A stretch of DNA of 64,000 nucleotides from Aegilops tauschii subsp. strangulata (GCF_002575655.3 NC_053035.3:382145792-382209791), one strand, 5' to 3'; counted from the stretch's first letter, positions 45,051-57,791 are shown. Translations and numbers: made by a program. Notes: generated from the letters alone by a model not told the origin.

Positions 45051-45929
45051 TTGCTCGAAACCCTAGCAAGGTCCCCGCCACCGCAAGGCCTCCATTGTCA
45101 ACATCTGTCGGTTTGCCCGTGCAGCTTACCCACCGATCTGCATACCCAGGCCGCCGTGAGTTTCTTAGATGACGCCTGCCAAATGCCCCCTTTCCCACAG
45201 ATCCCCATCCCCCACTCCAGAGCGTCGCAGCCTAAGCCCGGCTATGCTTCCCATGGAGCTCGAGGAGCGACTGGCCCAAAAGAGGTGTATAGCGGTCTCT
45301 TCGTGCGACATCGCCAAGGAAGCTGATGACCATTACTGGCGGCAGGCACTCAAGCAGCGGGCTAGAGTATGCGGGCATGTCTCGGCCGCCGGCTACGACA
45401 TCGAGGTCATCGACAGAGACGTCCTAAGGCGGGCTATGTCATAGGTTAAGTGGCCCACCCCCAACCCCTCGGGTTCAACCACCGTCGATCTCATACATGG
45501 CCCCGCCGCTGATCTCCTCTGGCTCACTGTCAACAATTTGCCATTCTACATCGCCATCGAGCCCCTTTTATCATTTCTGAAGGACACGTTCTGCGACGCT
45601 GGATTGGGATCCACAGCTTCCAAGTCAGACCTCATCGACGGCGACCACGAGGAGGGCACCCTCTCCAGCTCTTCGAAGGGGAAAGAGCCCATCTGCTCTT
45701 CCAAGGGGAAAGCGCCCGTCTGCGACATCAGGGAGGGCACCCTACAGCCGTGCTCTTCCAAGGGGAAGGAGCCCATGTGCGACAACATGGAGCGCATCCA
45801 GGGTCCGTGCTCTTCCCACGGGAACGAGCCCATCTGTGACAAGTGAGGAAACCCATGATTAGTTTTGCCGTGCCTCTTCACAGGGGGAAACCCATGATTT
45901 GTTTTGTCGATTCCCTTTTGTACTGTAGT

Positions 45930-46465
45930 GAGAATATGTCCAGTTTTAATTGCTATATCTGGTTGTTTGCAGTATGCCTTGTTTATTTCAGTTGTTCACA
46001 ATGTGATGCTCTATATGTGCAATTATTTACTGTGCGGTACATTTCCTCAATCCAGTTTTAAACGTACCGATAGGAATGCATATATTTGCTTGCTGTTAAG
46101 CCTGTTATAGCTAGCATATGCCTCTTTTAAAGTTTATTGATTGTTCGGTTGTTTGTAGTTAGCATATGTCTAGTTTCAAATGCTATCTTTGGTTGTTCGT
46201 AGTATGCCTTGTTTATTCCAGTTATTCACAACATGATGTTCTATATGTGCAAGTATGAACTGTGCAGTTCAATTTCATCAGTACCAGTTTCAACAATACC
46301 ACTATGAATGACTACATTTGGTTTCTGCATCTTGTAGTTAACACGCCTTTCCATTTTTATTTAACAATAACCAGTGTACTTAGACCGGCACAATACCAGT
46401 TTGAATGACTATGTTTGCTTGTTGTTAAATGTTAGGCCTGTTGCAGTTAGCACACCTTTCCACTT
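45930..46465 (+). repeat. Diverged repeats of about 230 bp in intron 1
   Basis: gtccagttttaattgctat at 45938 and gtctagtttcaaatgctat at 46168 begin two homologous stretches, each followed by gtatgccttgtttatt and gatgttctatatgtgcaa. A third, partial stretch follows near 46398. Confidence 0.6.
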
Positions 46466-46631
46466 GTTTTGCTTTACTAGCGTGCTTAAACCTACACACT
46501 GAAGCTATCTTTTGGAGATTATTTTGTCTACCATGTATAATTTTGGTTGATGTTTAGCCTGTTGTGCTTAACGTGCTTCTCGATGTACCTACACAGGACA
46601 ATTTTGGGAACGACTGCTGTTTTCCATCGAG

Positions 46632-46950
46632 GTTAGTTTCATCCCATGGCTTATATATCTGCTCACTGTTCAGGATATCGGTAGCTGGTACCATATAGGC
46701 CGGCGGCTGATAAGGGACTAATCGGTGAATCGGACTTTTAATTGAATATATCTGCAACCCATTTTTCGTTAGGTAAACTAGGGCCATATGTAATATATCT
46801 GAGGCTACATAGCAACATGCACTGTACTTAATGTCTAAATATGCAATCCTAGGCTACATAGCAACAAGGAAGAGTGTTACATTAATGTTCTAATGATGTC
46901 TAGATATACGTAGAAGAGCAGCAGCAGCAACAACAACAACAAAGCCCTGT
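46632..46950. other. Intron 2 sequence, nothing recognised
   Basis: Intronic sequence after exon 2, with a short direct repeat gaggctacatagcaacatg / taggctacatagcaacaag (about 46801 and 46852). No coding support. Confidence 0.35.
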
Positions 46951-47225
46951 TTGGATACTCAACTTAGCTAGAGGTTAGAGTTAGTTTCTAGCTCATGACT
47001 AACCCTGAACTAACTCCATCCAAAGAGTTGTTTGGATGGCAGGGTTAGATTGACAATAAATGCACTAGGAGAACTAGCTCCAATTAGCACCTCTTGGGTT
47101 GGATAGTTTTTTTGGGTGGGTTATAGATGCAACTAGCTCAAACCAACCCTCGTGTTTGGATATACTTTAGGGCTATTTGAGCCCGAACTAGCTCAAACTA
47201 ACTGTAACCCATGGATACAGCCGTA
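46951..47225. mobile_element. Possible fold-back MITE
   Basis: Imperfect inverted repeat: gttagagttagtttctagct near the left end and its diverged complement agctcaaactaactgtaacc near the right end. The left end begins gccctgtttggatactc, reminiscent of Harbinger/hAT MITEs. Target duplication not confirmed. It sits inside intron 2. Confidence 0.4.
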
Positions 47226-47263
47226 GTTAATCAGCCGATAATTTGTAACATGCACTAAACTCC

Positions 47264-47415
47264 TTCCGGCCCATAATATAAGATGTTAATTCATCTAATA
47301 TGTGAGCTATTTCGATGTTATAAGATACTCCCTCCATTCCTAAATATTTGTCTTTTTAGAGATTTCAAATGGACTACCACATATGGATGTATATAGACAT
47401 ATTATAAAAGAGTGT
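47264..47415. mobile_element. Two truncated Stowaway MITE fragments
   Basis: ctccttccggcccataatat at 47262 and ctccctccattcctaaatat at 47329 are typical Stowaway terminal repeats (the second Thalos/Athos-like). Neither has its matching right terminus. Confidence 0.6.
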
Positions 47416-47562
47416 TGTACTACATCATTGTGCAATTGCTGTTTAGCTTCTAATATTAACTTGGTGCTTTTAGGTACATATGTCATTGGTAAAGATCCGC
47501 GCTTCGACCCTTTCTGCGTATGGGGCAATGAGATATCGATGAACCAGCATCAAGTGAGGAAG

Positions 47563-48416
47563 TGATGTCTACTACACAACCTTGTTCTTGTAGATGTTGT
47601 TGGGCCTTCAAGTGAAGAGGTTTGTAGGACAGTAGCAAATTTCCCTCAAGTGGATGACCTAAGGTTTATCAATCCGTGGGAGGCGTAGGATGAAGATGGT
47701 CTCTCTCAAACAACCCTGCAACCAAATAACAAAGAGTCTCTTGTGTCCCCAACACACCCAATACAATGGTAAATTGTATAGGTTCACTAGTTCGGCGAAG
47801 AGATGGTGATACAAGTGCAATATGGATGGTAGATATAGGTTTTTGTAATCTGAAAATATAACAACAGCAAGGTAACTAATGATAAAAGTGAGCACAAATG
47901 GTATTGCAATGCCAGGAAACAAGGCCTAGGGTTCATACTTTCACTAGTGCAAGTTCTCTCAACAATAATAACATAATTGGATCATATAACTATCCCTCAA
48001 CATGCAACAAAGAGTCACTCCAAAGTCACTAATAGCGGATAACAAACGAAGAGATTATTGTAGGGTACGAAACCACCTCAAAGTTATTCTTTCGGGTCGA
48101 TCTATTCAAGAGTTCGTACTAGAATAACACCTTAAGACACAAATCAACCAAAACCCTAATGTCACCTAGATACTCCAACGTCACCTCAAGTATCCATGGG
48201 TATGATTATACGATATGCGTCACACAATCTCAGATTCATCTATTCAACCAACACAAAGAACTTCAAAGAGTGCCCCAAAGTTTCTACCGGAGAGTCAAGA
48301 CGAAAATGTGTGCCAACCCCTATGCATAAGTTCACAATGTTACGGAACCCGCAAGTTGATCAGCAAAACATACATCAAGTGGATCACGTGAATATCCCAA
48401 TGTCACCACAGATAAG
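47563..48416 (-). repeat. 3' LTR of F, left part
   Basis: Begins tgatgtctactacacaacc; continues at 56987 after element G. Matches 62151-63006 closely. Together 1644 bp, against 1638 bp for the right LTR. Confidence 0.92.
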
Positions 48417-50197
48417 TGTTGGGGAACGTAGCAGAAATTCAAAATTTTCTACGCATCACCAAGATCAATCTATGGAGTAATCTAGCAACGAGGGGAAGGG
48501 GAGTGCATCTACATACCCTTGTAGATCGCGATGCGGAAGCATTGCAATAACGCGGATGAGGGAGTCGTACTCGTAGCGATTCAGATCACGGTTGATTCCG
48601 ATCTAAGCGTCGAACCACGGCGCCTCCGCGTTCAACACACGTGCAGCCCGGTGACGTCTCCCACGCCTTGATCCAGCAAGGAGAGAGGGAGAGGCTGGGG
48701 AAGACTCTATCCAGCAGCAGCACGACGGCGTGGTGGTGGTGGAGGAGCGTGGCAATCCTGCAGGGCTTCGCCAAGCACCGCGGGAGAGGAGAAGGAGGAG
48801 AGGTAGGGCTGCGCCAAGAGAGACAGGAAAACTCATGTGTTGGACAGCCCTAGACCTCAACTATATATAGGGGGGAGGGGGCTGCGCCCCCTCTAGGGTT
48901 CCCACCCCAAGGGGTGGCGGCCAGCCCTAGATCCCATCTAGGGGGGCGGCCAAGGGGGGAAGAGAGGGGGGCGCCACTAGGGTGGGCCTTAAGGCCCATC
49001 TGGACCTAGGGTTTGCCCCCTCCCACTCTCCCTGCGCCTTGGGCTTTGGTGGGGGGGCGCACCAGCCCACCTGGGGCTGGTCCCCTCCCACACTTAGCCC
49101 ACGCAGCCTTCTGGGGCTGGTGGCCCCACTTGGTGGACCCCCGAGACCCTCCCGGTGGTCCCGGTACATTACCGATATCACCCGAAACTTTTCCGGTGAC
49201 CAAAACAGGACTTCCCATATATAAATCTTTACCTCCGGACCATTCCAGAACTCCTCGTGACGTCCGGGATCTCATCCGGGCCTCCGAACAACATTCGGTA
49301 ACCATGTATATCTATTCCCTATAACCCTAGCATCATCGAACCTTAAGTGTGTAGACCCTACGGGTTCGGGAACCATGCAGACATGACCGAGACGTTCTCC
49401 GATCAATAACCAACAGCGGGATCTGGATACCCATGTTGGCTCCCACATGTTCCACGATGATCTCATCGGATGAACCACGATGTCGGGGATTCAATCAATC
49501 CCGTATTCAATTCCCTTTGTCTACCGGTATGTTACTTGCCCGAGATTCGATCGTCGGTATCCCGATACCTTGTTCAATCTCGTTACCGGCAAGTCTCTTT
49601 ACTCGTTCCGTAACTCACATCATCCCGTGATCAACTACTTGGTCACATTGTGCACATTATGATGATGTCCTACCGAGTGGGCCCAGAGACACCTCTTCGT
49701 TTACACGAAGTGACAAATCCCAATCTCGATTCGTGCCAACCCAACAGACACTTTCGGAGATACCTGTAGTGCACCTTTATAGTCACCTAGTTACGTTGTG
49801 ACGTTTGGTACACCCAAAGCATTCCTACGGTATCCGGGAGTTGCACAATCTCATGGTCTAAGGAAATGATACTTGACATTGGAAAAGCTCTTAGCAAACG
49901 AACTACACGATCTTGTGCTAGGCTTAGGATTGGGTCTTGTCCATCACATCATTCTCCTAATGATGTGATCCCGTTATCAACGACATCCAATGTCCATGAT
50001 CAGGAAACCGTAACCATCTATTGATCAACGAGCTAGTCAACTAGAGGCTTACTAGGGACATGGTGTTGTCTATGTATCCACACATGTATCTGAGTTTCCT
50101 ATCAATACAATTCTAGCATGGATAATAAACGATTATCATGAACAAGGAAATATAATAATAACCTATTTATTATTGCCTCTAGGGCATATTTCCAACA
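48417..50197 (-). repeat. 3' LTR of element G
   Basis: 1781 bp. It holds a TATATATAG promoter box (minus, near 48861-48870) close to a GC-rich stretch (ggggctgcgcccc). It is longer than the other LTR mainly through about 56 bases around 49705-49770 that are missing there. Confidence 0.92.
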
Positions 50198-50212
50198 GTC
50201 TCCCACTTGCAG
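50198..50212 (-). other. Polypurine tract of element G
   Basis: Minus strand CTGCAAGTGGGAGAC, directly before the 3' LTR. Confidence 0.7.
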
Positions 50213-50814
50213 TAGAGTCAATAATCTAGTCCACATCACCATGTGATTAACACTCATAGGTCACATCACCATGTGACCAACATCCAAAGAGTTTACTAGA
50301 GTCAACAATCTAGTTCACATCACTATGTGATTAACACTCAATGAGTTATGGTTTGATCATGTTATGCTTTGTGAGAGAGGTTATTAGTCGACGGGTCTGA
50401 ACCTTTCAGATCCGTGTGTGCTTTACGAATATCTATGTCATCTTGTGGATGCTACCACGCGCTATTTGGAGCCATTTCAAATAATTGCTCTACTATACGA
50501 ATCCGGTTTGCTACTCAGAGTCATCCGAATTAGTGTCAAAGTTCGCATCGACGTAACCCTTTACGACGAACTCCTTTTCACCTCCATAATCGAGAAAACT
50601 CCTTAGTCCACTAGATACTAAGGACAAGTTCGACCGCTGTCATGTGATCCTTTCCCGGATCACTATTGTACCCCTTGACCAACTCATGGCAAGGCACACT
50701 TCATGTGCGGTACGCAGCATAGCATACTGTAGAGCCTACGTCTAAAGCATAGGGGACGACCTTCGTCCTTTCTCTCTCTTCTGCTGTGGTCAGGTCTTGA
50801 GTCTTACTCAATAC
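50213..50814 (-). other. 3' internal region of G, no gene seen
   Basis: Region where RNase H and the 3' leader would be expected. It includes three direct repeats of a catcaccatgtgattaacac-type sequence (50229-50345). No RNase H motif found. Confidence 0.5.
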
Positions 50815-51808
50815 TCACACCTTGTAACACAGCCTAGAACTCCTTCTTTGCTGATCTATTTTGAACTCTTTCAAAATCATGTCAAGGTGTGCGTTCTTTG
50901 AAAGTATCATCGGGCGTCTTGATCTATCTCTATAGATCTTGATGCCCAATATGTAAGCAGCTTTATCCAGGTCTTCCTTTGAAAAACTCCTTTCAAACAA
51001 CCCTTTATGCTTTCCAGAAATTTTACATCATTTCGGATCAACAATATGTCATTCACATATACTTATCAGAAATGTTGTAGCGCTCCCACTCACTTTATTG
51101 TAAATACAAGTTTCTAACAAACTTTGTATAAACCCAAAAACTTTGATCACTCCATCAAAGCATATATTCTGACTCTGAGATGCTTGCTCTAATCCATGGA
51201 AGGATCGCTGGAGCTAGCATACCTTTTAGCATCCTTAGGATCGACAAAACCTTTCTGATTGTATCACATACAATCTTTCCTTACGAAAACTGGTAAGGAA
51301 ACTTGTTTTGACATCCATCTGCCAGATTTCATAAATGCAGCTAATGCTAACTTGATTCCGACGGACTTAAGCATCGCTACGGATGAGAAAATCTCATCGT
51401 AGTCAACTCCTTGAACTTGTGGAAATACTCTTTCCCACAAGTCGAGCTTCATAGACGGTAACATTACCGTCCACGTCCGTCTTCTTCTCAAAGATCCATT
51501 TATCTCGGATTTCATGGCTTCTAACCATTTGTCAGAATATGGGCCCACCATCGCTTCTCCATAGCTCGTAGGTTCATTGTTGTCTAGCAACATGACTTCC
51601 AAGACAGGATCACGCATTACTCTGAAGTAGTACGCATCCTCGTCGTCCTACGAGGTTTGGTAGTGACTTGATCCGAAGTTTCATGATCACCATCATAAGC
51701 TTCCACTTCAATTGGTGTAAGTGCCACAGGAACAACTTCCTGTGCCCTGCTACACACTAGTTGAAGTGACGGTTCAATAACCTTATCAAGTCTCCACCAT
51801 CCTCCCAC
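50815..51808 (-). pseudogene. pol: Reverse transcriptase remnants of element G
   Basis: Two separated pieces of a copia reverse transcriptase. 51808-51264 has the linker, then EPTSYGEAMVGPYSDKWLEA, VQGVDYDEIFSSVAMLKSV and LALAAF. 51000-50815 has DKAAYILGIKIYRDRSRR. The central part with the catalytic YVDD region is missing between them. Several frame changes; non-functional. The sequence order fits a minus-strand copia element. Confidence 0.8.
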
Positions 51809-52532
51809 TCAATTCTTTTGAGAGAAACTTTTCCTCGAGAAAGGACTCGTTTCTAGAGGCAATTACTTTTGCTTCCAGATCTGAAATAGGAGGTATACCC
51901 AACTATTTTGGGTATTCTATGAAGATGCATTTATCCGCTTTGGGTTCGAGCTTATCAGCCTGAAACCTTTTCACATAAGCATCGCAGCCCCAAACTTTTA
52001 AGAAACGACAACTTAGGTTTCTCTAAACGGTGTCGTCTCAACGGAATTGCGTGGTGCCCCTATTTAAAGTGAATGTGATTGTCTCTAATGCCTAACCCAT
52101 AAACGATAGTGGTAATTCGATAAGAAACATCATGGTATGCACCATATCCAATAGGGTGCAGCTATGATGTCCGGACACACCATCACACTATGGTGTTCCA
52201 GGCGGTATTAATTGTGAAATACTTTCCACAATGTCTTAATTGTGTGCCAAACTCGTAACTCAGATACTCATCTCTATGATAATATCACAGACATTTTATC
52301 CTCTTGTCACGACGACCTTCAACTTCACTCTGAAATTACTTGAACCTTTCAATAATTCAGACTTGTGTTTCATCAAGTAAATACACTCAGCATCTACTCA
52401 AATCATCTGTGAAGTAAGAACATAACGATATACACTGCATGCCTCAGCACTCATTGGACTGCATACATCAAAATGTATTACTTCCAATAAGTTGCTCTCT
52501 TGTTCCATCTTACTGAAAACGAGGCCTTTCGG
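51809..52532 (-). pseudogene. pol: Integrase C-terminal remnant of element G
   Basis: On the minus strand near 52010-51880 the reading FLKVWGCDAYVKRFQADKL and KCIFIEYPK matches the part of copia integrases that follows the core domain. The core with its catalytic acids is not recognised in the remaining sequence. Decayed. Confidence 0.6.
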
Positions 52533-53100
52533 TCATCTTGCCCATGTGGTATGATTTGCATGTCTCACGTGATTCAAAATCAAGTGAGTCCAAACGATCC
52601 ATCTACATGGAGTTTCTTCATGCATATATAACAATAGACATGGTTCGCATGTCTCAATCTTTTCAAAAACGACTGAGTCCAAAGATCCATCTACATGGAG
52701 CTTCTTCATGCGTTCTATACCAATATGACTCAAATGGCAGTGCCACAAGTATGTGGAACTATCATTACTATTTTATATCCTTTGGTACGAACATGTGTAT
52801 CACTACGATCGAGATTCATTTTAGGTGCAAGACCATTGAAGGTATTATTCAAATAAACAGAGTAACCATTATTCTCCTTAAATGAATAATCGTATTGCGA
52901 TAAACATAATCCAATCATGCTCAACGCAAACACCAAATCTCGATGGTAGAGGGAGCATGCGATGCTTGATCACATCAACCTTGGAAACACTTCCAACACA
53001 CATCGTCATCTCACCTTTAGCTAGTCTCCATTTATTCCGCAGCTTCTATTTCAAGTTACTAACACTTAGCAACCGAACCGGTATCTAATACCCTAGTGCT
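52533..53100 (-). pseudogene. pol: GAG-pre-integrase remnant of element G
   Basis: 52748-52533 on the minus strand encodes MWHCHLSHIGIERMKKLH and ETCEPCL, the zinc-binding HHCC-type pre-integrase segment. A nearby direct repeat (ccatctacatggag at 52599 and 52687, about 88 bases apart) duplicates part of this domain. The rest, to 53100, is decayed protease region with no intact motif. Confidence 0.7.
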
Positions 53101-55240
53101 GCTAGGAGTACTAGTAAAGTACTCATTCATATAACGTATATCCAATATACTTCTGTCGACCTTGCCCGCCTTCTCATCTACCAAGTATCTAGGGTAGTAC
53201 TGCTTCAGTGACCGTTCCCCTCATTACAGAAGCACTTAGTCTCGGGTTTGGGTTCAACCTTGGGATTCTTCACTAGAGCAGCAAACGATTTGCTGTTTTC
53301 ATGAAGTATCCCTTTTTCCCTTGCCCTTCTAGAAACTAGTGGTTTTACTAACCATCAACAATTGATGCTCCTTCTTGATTTCTACTTTCACGGTGTCAAA
53401 CATCGCGGATAGCTCAAGGATCATCATGTCTATCCCTGATATGTTATAGTTCATCACGAAGCTCTAATAGCTTGGTGGCAGTGACTATGGAGAACCATCA
53501 CTATCTCATCTGGAAGATTAACTCCCACTCGATTCAAGCGATTGTAGTACTCAGACAATCTGAGCACATGCTCAACGATTGAGCTTTTCTCCCTTAGTTT
53601 GCAGGCTTAAGAAACTTGTCAGAGGTCTCATACCTCTTGACGTGGGCACTAGTCTGAAATCCCAATTTCAGTCTTCGGAACATCTCATATGTTCTGCGAC
53701 GTTTCAAAACCGTCTTTGGTGCCACAATTCTAAACTGTTAGCATTACGCACTGAACTATTACGTAGTTATCAAAACGTGTATGTCAGATGTTCCGCAACA
53801 TCTACAGACGACGCTGAGGTTCAGCACACCGAGCGGTGCATTAAGGACATAAGCCTTCTGTGCAGCAATGAGGACAATCCTCAGTTTACGGACCCAGTCC
53901 GCATAATTGCTACTATCAACTTTCAACTAAATTTTCTCTAGGAACATATCTTAAACAGTAGAACTAAAGCGCAAGCTATGACATAATTTGCAAAGACCTT
54001 TTGACTATGTTCATGATAATGAAGTTCATCTGATTATTGAACTCCCACTCAGATAGACATCCCTCTAGTCATCTAAGTGATACATGATCCGAGTCAAACT
54101 AGGCCGTGTCCGATCATCACGTGAGACGGACTAGTCATCATCGGTGAACATCTCCATGTTGATCGCATCTACTATACGACTCATGTTCGACCTTTCGGTC
54201 TCTTGTGTTCCGAGGCCATGTCTGTACATGCTAGGCTCGTCAAGTCAACCTAAGTGTTTCGCATGTGTTCCGAGGCCATGTCTGTACATGCTAGGCTCGT
54301 CAACACCCGTTGTATTCGAACGTTAGAATCTATCACACCCGACCATCACGTGGTGCTTCGAAACAACAAACCTTCGCAACGGTGCACAGTTAGGGGGAAC
54401 ACGTCTCTTGAAATTTTAGTGAGGGATCATCTTACTTACTACCGTCGTTCTAAGCAAATAAGATGCAAAACATGATAAACATCACATGCAATCAAAAAGT
54501 GACGTGATATGGCCAATATCATCTTGCGCCTTTTGATCTCCATCTTCGAGGCGCGGCATGATCACCTTCGTCACCGGCATGACACCATGATCCCCATCAT
54601 CGTGTCTTCATGAAGTTGTCTCGCCAACTATTACTTCTACTACTATGGCTAACGGTTAGCAATAAAGTAAAGTAATTACATGGCATTTTCATTGACACGC
54701 AGGTCATACAATAAATTAAGACAACTCCTATGGCTCCTGCCGGTTGTCATACTCATCGACATGCAAGTCGTGATTCCTATTACAAGAACATGATCAATCT
54801 CATACATCACATATATCATTCATCACATCCTTTTGGCCATATCACATCACATAGCATACCCTGCAAAAACAAGTTAGACGTCCTCTAATTGTTGTTGCAT
54901 GTTTTACGTGGCTGCTATGGGTTTCTAGCAAGAACGTTTCTTACCTACGCAAAAACCACAACGTGATATGCCAATTTCTATTTACCCTTCATAGGACCCT
55001 TTTCATCGAATCCGATCCGACTAAAGTGGGAGAGACAGACACCCACTAGCCACCTTATGCAACTAGTGCATGTCAGTCGTTGGAACCTGTCTCACGTAAG
55101 AGTACGTGTAAGGTCGGTCCGGGCCGCTTCATCCCACGATGCCGCCGAATCAAGATAAGACTAGTAACGGCAAGTAAATTGACAACATCAACGCCCACAA
55201 CTAGTTTGTGTTCTACTCGTGCATAGAAACTACGCATAGA
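53101..55240 (-). pseudogene. gag: gag remnant and 5' leader of element G
   Basis: The zinc-knuckle region is recognisable near 53245-53215 on the minus strand (KCFCNEGNGH). Upstream of it (53250-54200) is decayed capsid sequence without a long ORF. 54204-54303 has a perfect 40-bp direct duplication. 54480-55240 is the untranslated leader between gag and the primer-binding site. Nothing is intact. Confidence 0.6.
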
Positions 55241-55258
55241 CCTAGCTCATGATGCCAC
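55241..55258 (-). other. Primer-binding site of element G
   Basis: Minus strand GTGGCATCATGAGCTAGG next to the 5' LTR end. It resembles the degenerate initiator tRNA-Met site (TGGTATCA...GAGC) of BARE-1/Angela elements. Confidence 0.6.
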
Positions 55259-56981
55259 TGTTGGGGAACGTAGCAGAAATTCAAAATTTTCTACGCATCA
55301 CCAAGATCAATCTATGGAGTAATCTAGCAACGAGGGGAAGGGGAGTGCATCTACATACCCTTGTAGATCGCGATGCGGAAGCGTTGCAAGAACGCGGATG
55401 AGGGAGTCGTACTCATAGCGATTCAGATCGCGGTTGATTCCGATCTAAGCGCCGAACCACGGCGCCTCCGCGTTCAACACACGTGCAGCCCGATGACGTC
55501 TCCCACGCCTTGATCCAGCAAGGAGAGAGGGAGAGGTTGGGGAAGACTCCTTCCAGCAGCAGCACGACGGCGTGGTGGTGGTGGAGGAGCGTGGCAATCC
55601 TGCAGGGCTTCGCCAAGCACCGCGGGAGAGGAGAAGGAGGAGAGGTAGGGCTGCGCCAAGAGAGACAGGAAAACTCATGTGTTGGACAGCTCTAGACCTC
55701 AACTATATATAGGGGGGAGGGGGCTGCGCCCCCTCTAGGGTTCCCACCCCAAGGGGTGGCGGCCAGCCCTAGATCCCATCTAGGGGGGCGGCCAAGGGGG
55801 GAAGAGAGGGGGGCGCCACTAGGGTGGGCCTTAAGGCCCATCTGGACCTAGGGTTTGCCCCCTCCCACTCTCCCTGCGCCTTGGGCTTTGGTGGGGGGGC
55901 GCACCAGCCCACCTGGGGCTGGTCCCCTCCCACACTTAGCCCACGCAGCCTTCTGGGGCTGGTGGCCCCACTTGGTGGACCCCCGGGACCCTCCCGGTGG
56001 TCCCGGTACATTACCGATATCACCCGAAAGTTTGCGGTGACCAAAACAGGACTTCCCATATATAAATCTTTACCTCCGGACCATTCCGGAACTCCTCGTG
56101 ACGTCCGGGATCTCATCCGGGACTCCGAACAACATTCGGTAACCACGTATATCTATTCCCTATAACCCTAGCGTCATCGAACCTTAAGTGTGTAGACCCT
56201 ACGGGTTCGGGAACCATGCAGACATGACCGAGACGTTCTCCGGTCAATAACCAACAGCGGGATCTGGATACCCATGTTGGCTCCCACATGTTCCACGATG
56301 ATCTCATCGGATGAACCACGATGTCGGGGATTCAATCAATCCCGTATTCAATTCCCTTTGTCTACCGGTATGTTACTTGCCCGAGATTCGATCGTCGGTA
56401 TCCCGATACCTTGTTCAATCTCGTTACCGGCAAGTCTCTTTAGTCGTTCCGTAACTCACATCATCCCGTGATCAACTCCTTGGTCACATTGTGCACATTA
56501 TGATGATGTCCTACCGAGTGGGCCCAGAGATACCTCTCCGTTTACACCTTTAGTGCACCTTTATAGTCACCCAGTTACGTTGTGACGTTTGGTACACCCA
56601 AAGCATTCCTACGGTATTCGGGAGTTGCACAATCTCATGGTCTAAGGAAACGATACTTGACATTAGAAAAGCTCTTAGCAAACGAACTACACGATCTTGT
56701 GCTAGGCTTAGGATTGGGTCTTGTCCATCACATCATTCTCCTAATGATGTGATCCCGTTATCAACGACATCCAATGTCCATGGTCAGGAAACCGTAACCA
56801 TCTATTGATCAACGAGCTAGGCAACTAGAGGCTTACTAGGGACATGGTGTTGTCTATGTATCCACACATGTATATGAGTTTCCTATCAATACAATTCTAG
56901 CATGCATAATAAACGATTATCATGAACAAGGAAATATAATAATAACCTATTTATTATTGCCTCTAGGGCATATTTCCAACA
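55259..56981 (-). repeat. 5' LTR of element G
   Basis: 1723 bp, near-identical to 48417-50197 apart from scattered substitutions and a deletion near 56545 (tttacacctttagtgcacc). TATA box TATATATAG at 55704-55712 on the minus strand. The few LTR differences contrast with the badly decayed interior. Confidence 0.92.
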
Positions 56982-56986
56982 ATAAG

Positions 56987-57776
56987 CACATGCAAGACAT
57001 ACATCAAGTGTTCTCAAATCCTTAAAGACACAATCCGATAAGATAACTTCAAAGGGAAAACTCAATCCATTACAAGATAGTAGAGGGGGAGAAACATCAT
57101 AAGATCCAACTATAATAGCAAACCTCGCGATACATCAAGATCGTGCCAAATCAAGAACACGAGAGAGAGAGAGAGAGAGAGATCAAACACATAGCTACTG
57201 GTACATACCCTCAGCCCCGAGGGTGAACTACTCCCTCCTCGTCATGGAGAGCACCGGGATGATGAAGATGGCCGCCGGTGAGGGTTCCCCCCTCCGGCAG
57301 GGTGCCGGAACGGGTCTAGATTGGTTTTCGGTGGCTACAGAGGCTTGCGGCGGCGGAACTCCCGATCTAGGTTTCTTTCTGGAAGTTTCTGTATATATAA
57401 GAGGTTTTGGCATCGAGAACAAGTCAGGGGGGTCTTCGGGCTGTCCACGAGGCAGGGGGCGCGCCCATGGGGTGGGCGCGCCCCCTACCCTCGTGGGCAG
57501 CCCGGGACTCTTCTGGTCCATCTCCGATGCTCCGTGGGCTTCTTCTGGTCCAAAAATAAGTTCCATGAAGTTTCAGGTCAATTGGACTCTGTTTGGTTTT
57601 CCTTTTCTACGATACTCAAAAACAAGGAAAAAACAGAAACTGGCACTGGGCTCTGGGTTAGTAGGTTAGTCCCAAAAATCATATAAAATAGCATATAAAT
57701 GCATATAAAACATCCTAGATGGATAATATAATAGCATGGAACAATCAAAATTTATAGATACGCTGGAGACGTATCA
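56987..57776 (-). repeat. 3' LTR of F, right part
   Basis: Resumes F's LTR after element G and ends gctggagacgtatca. Contains a (ga)n run at 57161-57181, longer than in the other LTR (63179-63193). Confidence 0.9.
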
Positions 57777-57791
57777 GCATCCCCAAGCTTA
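57777..57791 (-). other. Polypurine tract of element F
   Basis: Minus strand TTAAGCTTGGGGATGC next to the LTR, as in A and B. Confidence 0.75.

Larger units (their letters stand above)
45169..47562 (+). pseudogene. Multi-exon gene with KGKEP repeats, exons 1 to 3 (exon 3 split by element F)
   Basis: Exon 1 45169-45842 (another in-frame ATG at 45244), donor AA|GTGAGG; exon 2 46597-46631 between ACACAG and GTTAGT; exon 3 from 47474 after TTTTAG, interrupted at 47562 by element F. All phases agree (2, then 1). Exon 1 has one in-frame TAG at 45442-45444; the frame stays open on both sides. The protein has an N-terminal MELEERLAQKRC helix, then five imperfect repeats of CSSKGKEPICD-like sequence. 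Exon 3 encodes GTYVIGKDPRFDPFCVWG. No family recognised. The gene starts 300 bases after CACTA-type repeats, so it may be transposon cargo. Confidence 0.62.
48417..56981 (-). mobile_element. Element G: Angela/WIS/BARE-1-like copia LTR retrotransposon, decayed inside
   Basis: 8565 bp with target duplication ataag (48412-48416 and 56982-56986). LTRs 48417-50197 and 55259-56981. In element orientation the LTR starts TGTTGGAAATATGCCC and ends CGTTCCCCAACA. Internal order on the minus strand is gag, protease/pre-integrase, integrase and reverse transcriptase, all broken. The uninterrupted second LTR of F shows the empty site. Family from memory of the LTR sequence. Confidence 0.93.

Noticed and set aside
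49013..49324. Pro-rich ORFs in the LTRs of G (also near 55824-56165)
   Set aside because: Located in copia LTRs, open by GC-rich composition, present on both strands.
57223..57686. 148-aa and 121-aa ORFs near the left LTR of F (also 63235-63698)
   Set aside because: Both are in LTR sequence, overlap in two frames and on both strands, and end in the conserved LTR terminus. Compositional.
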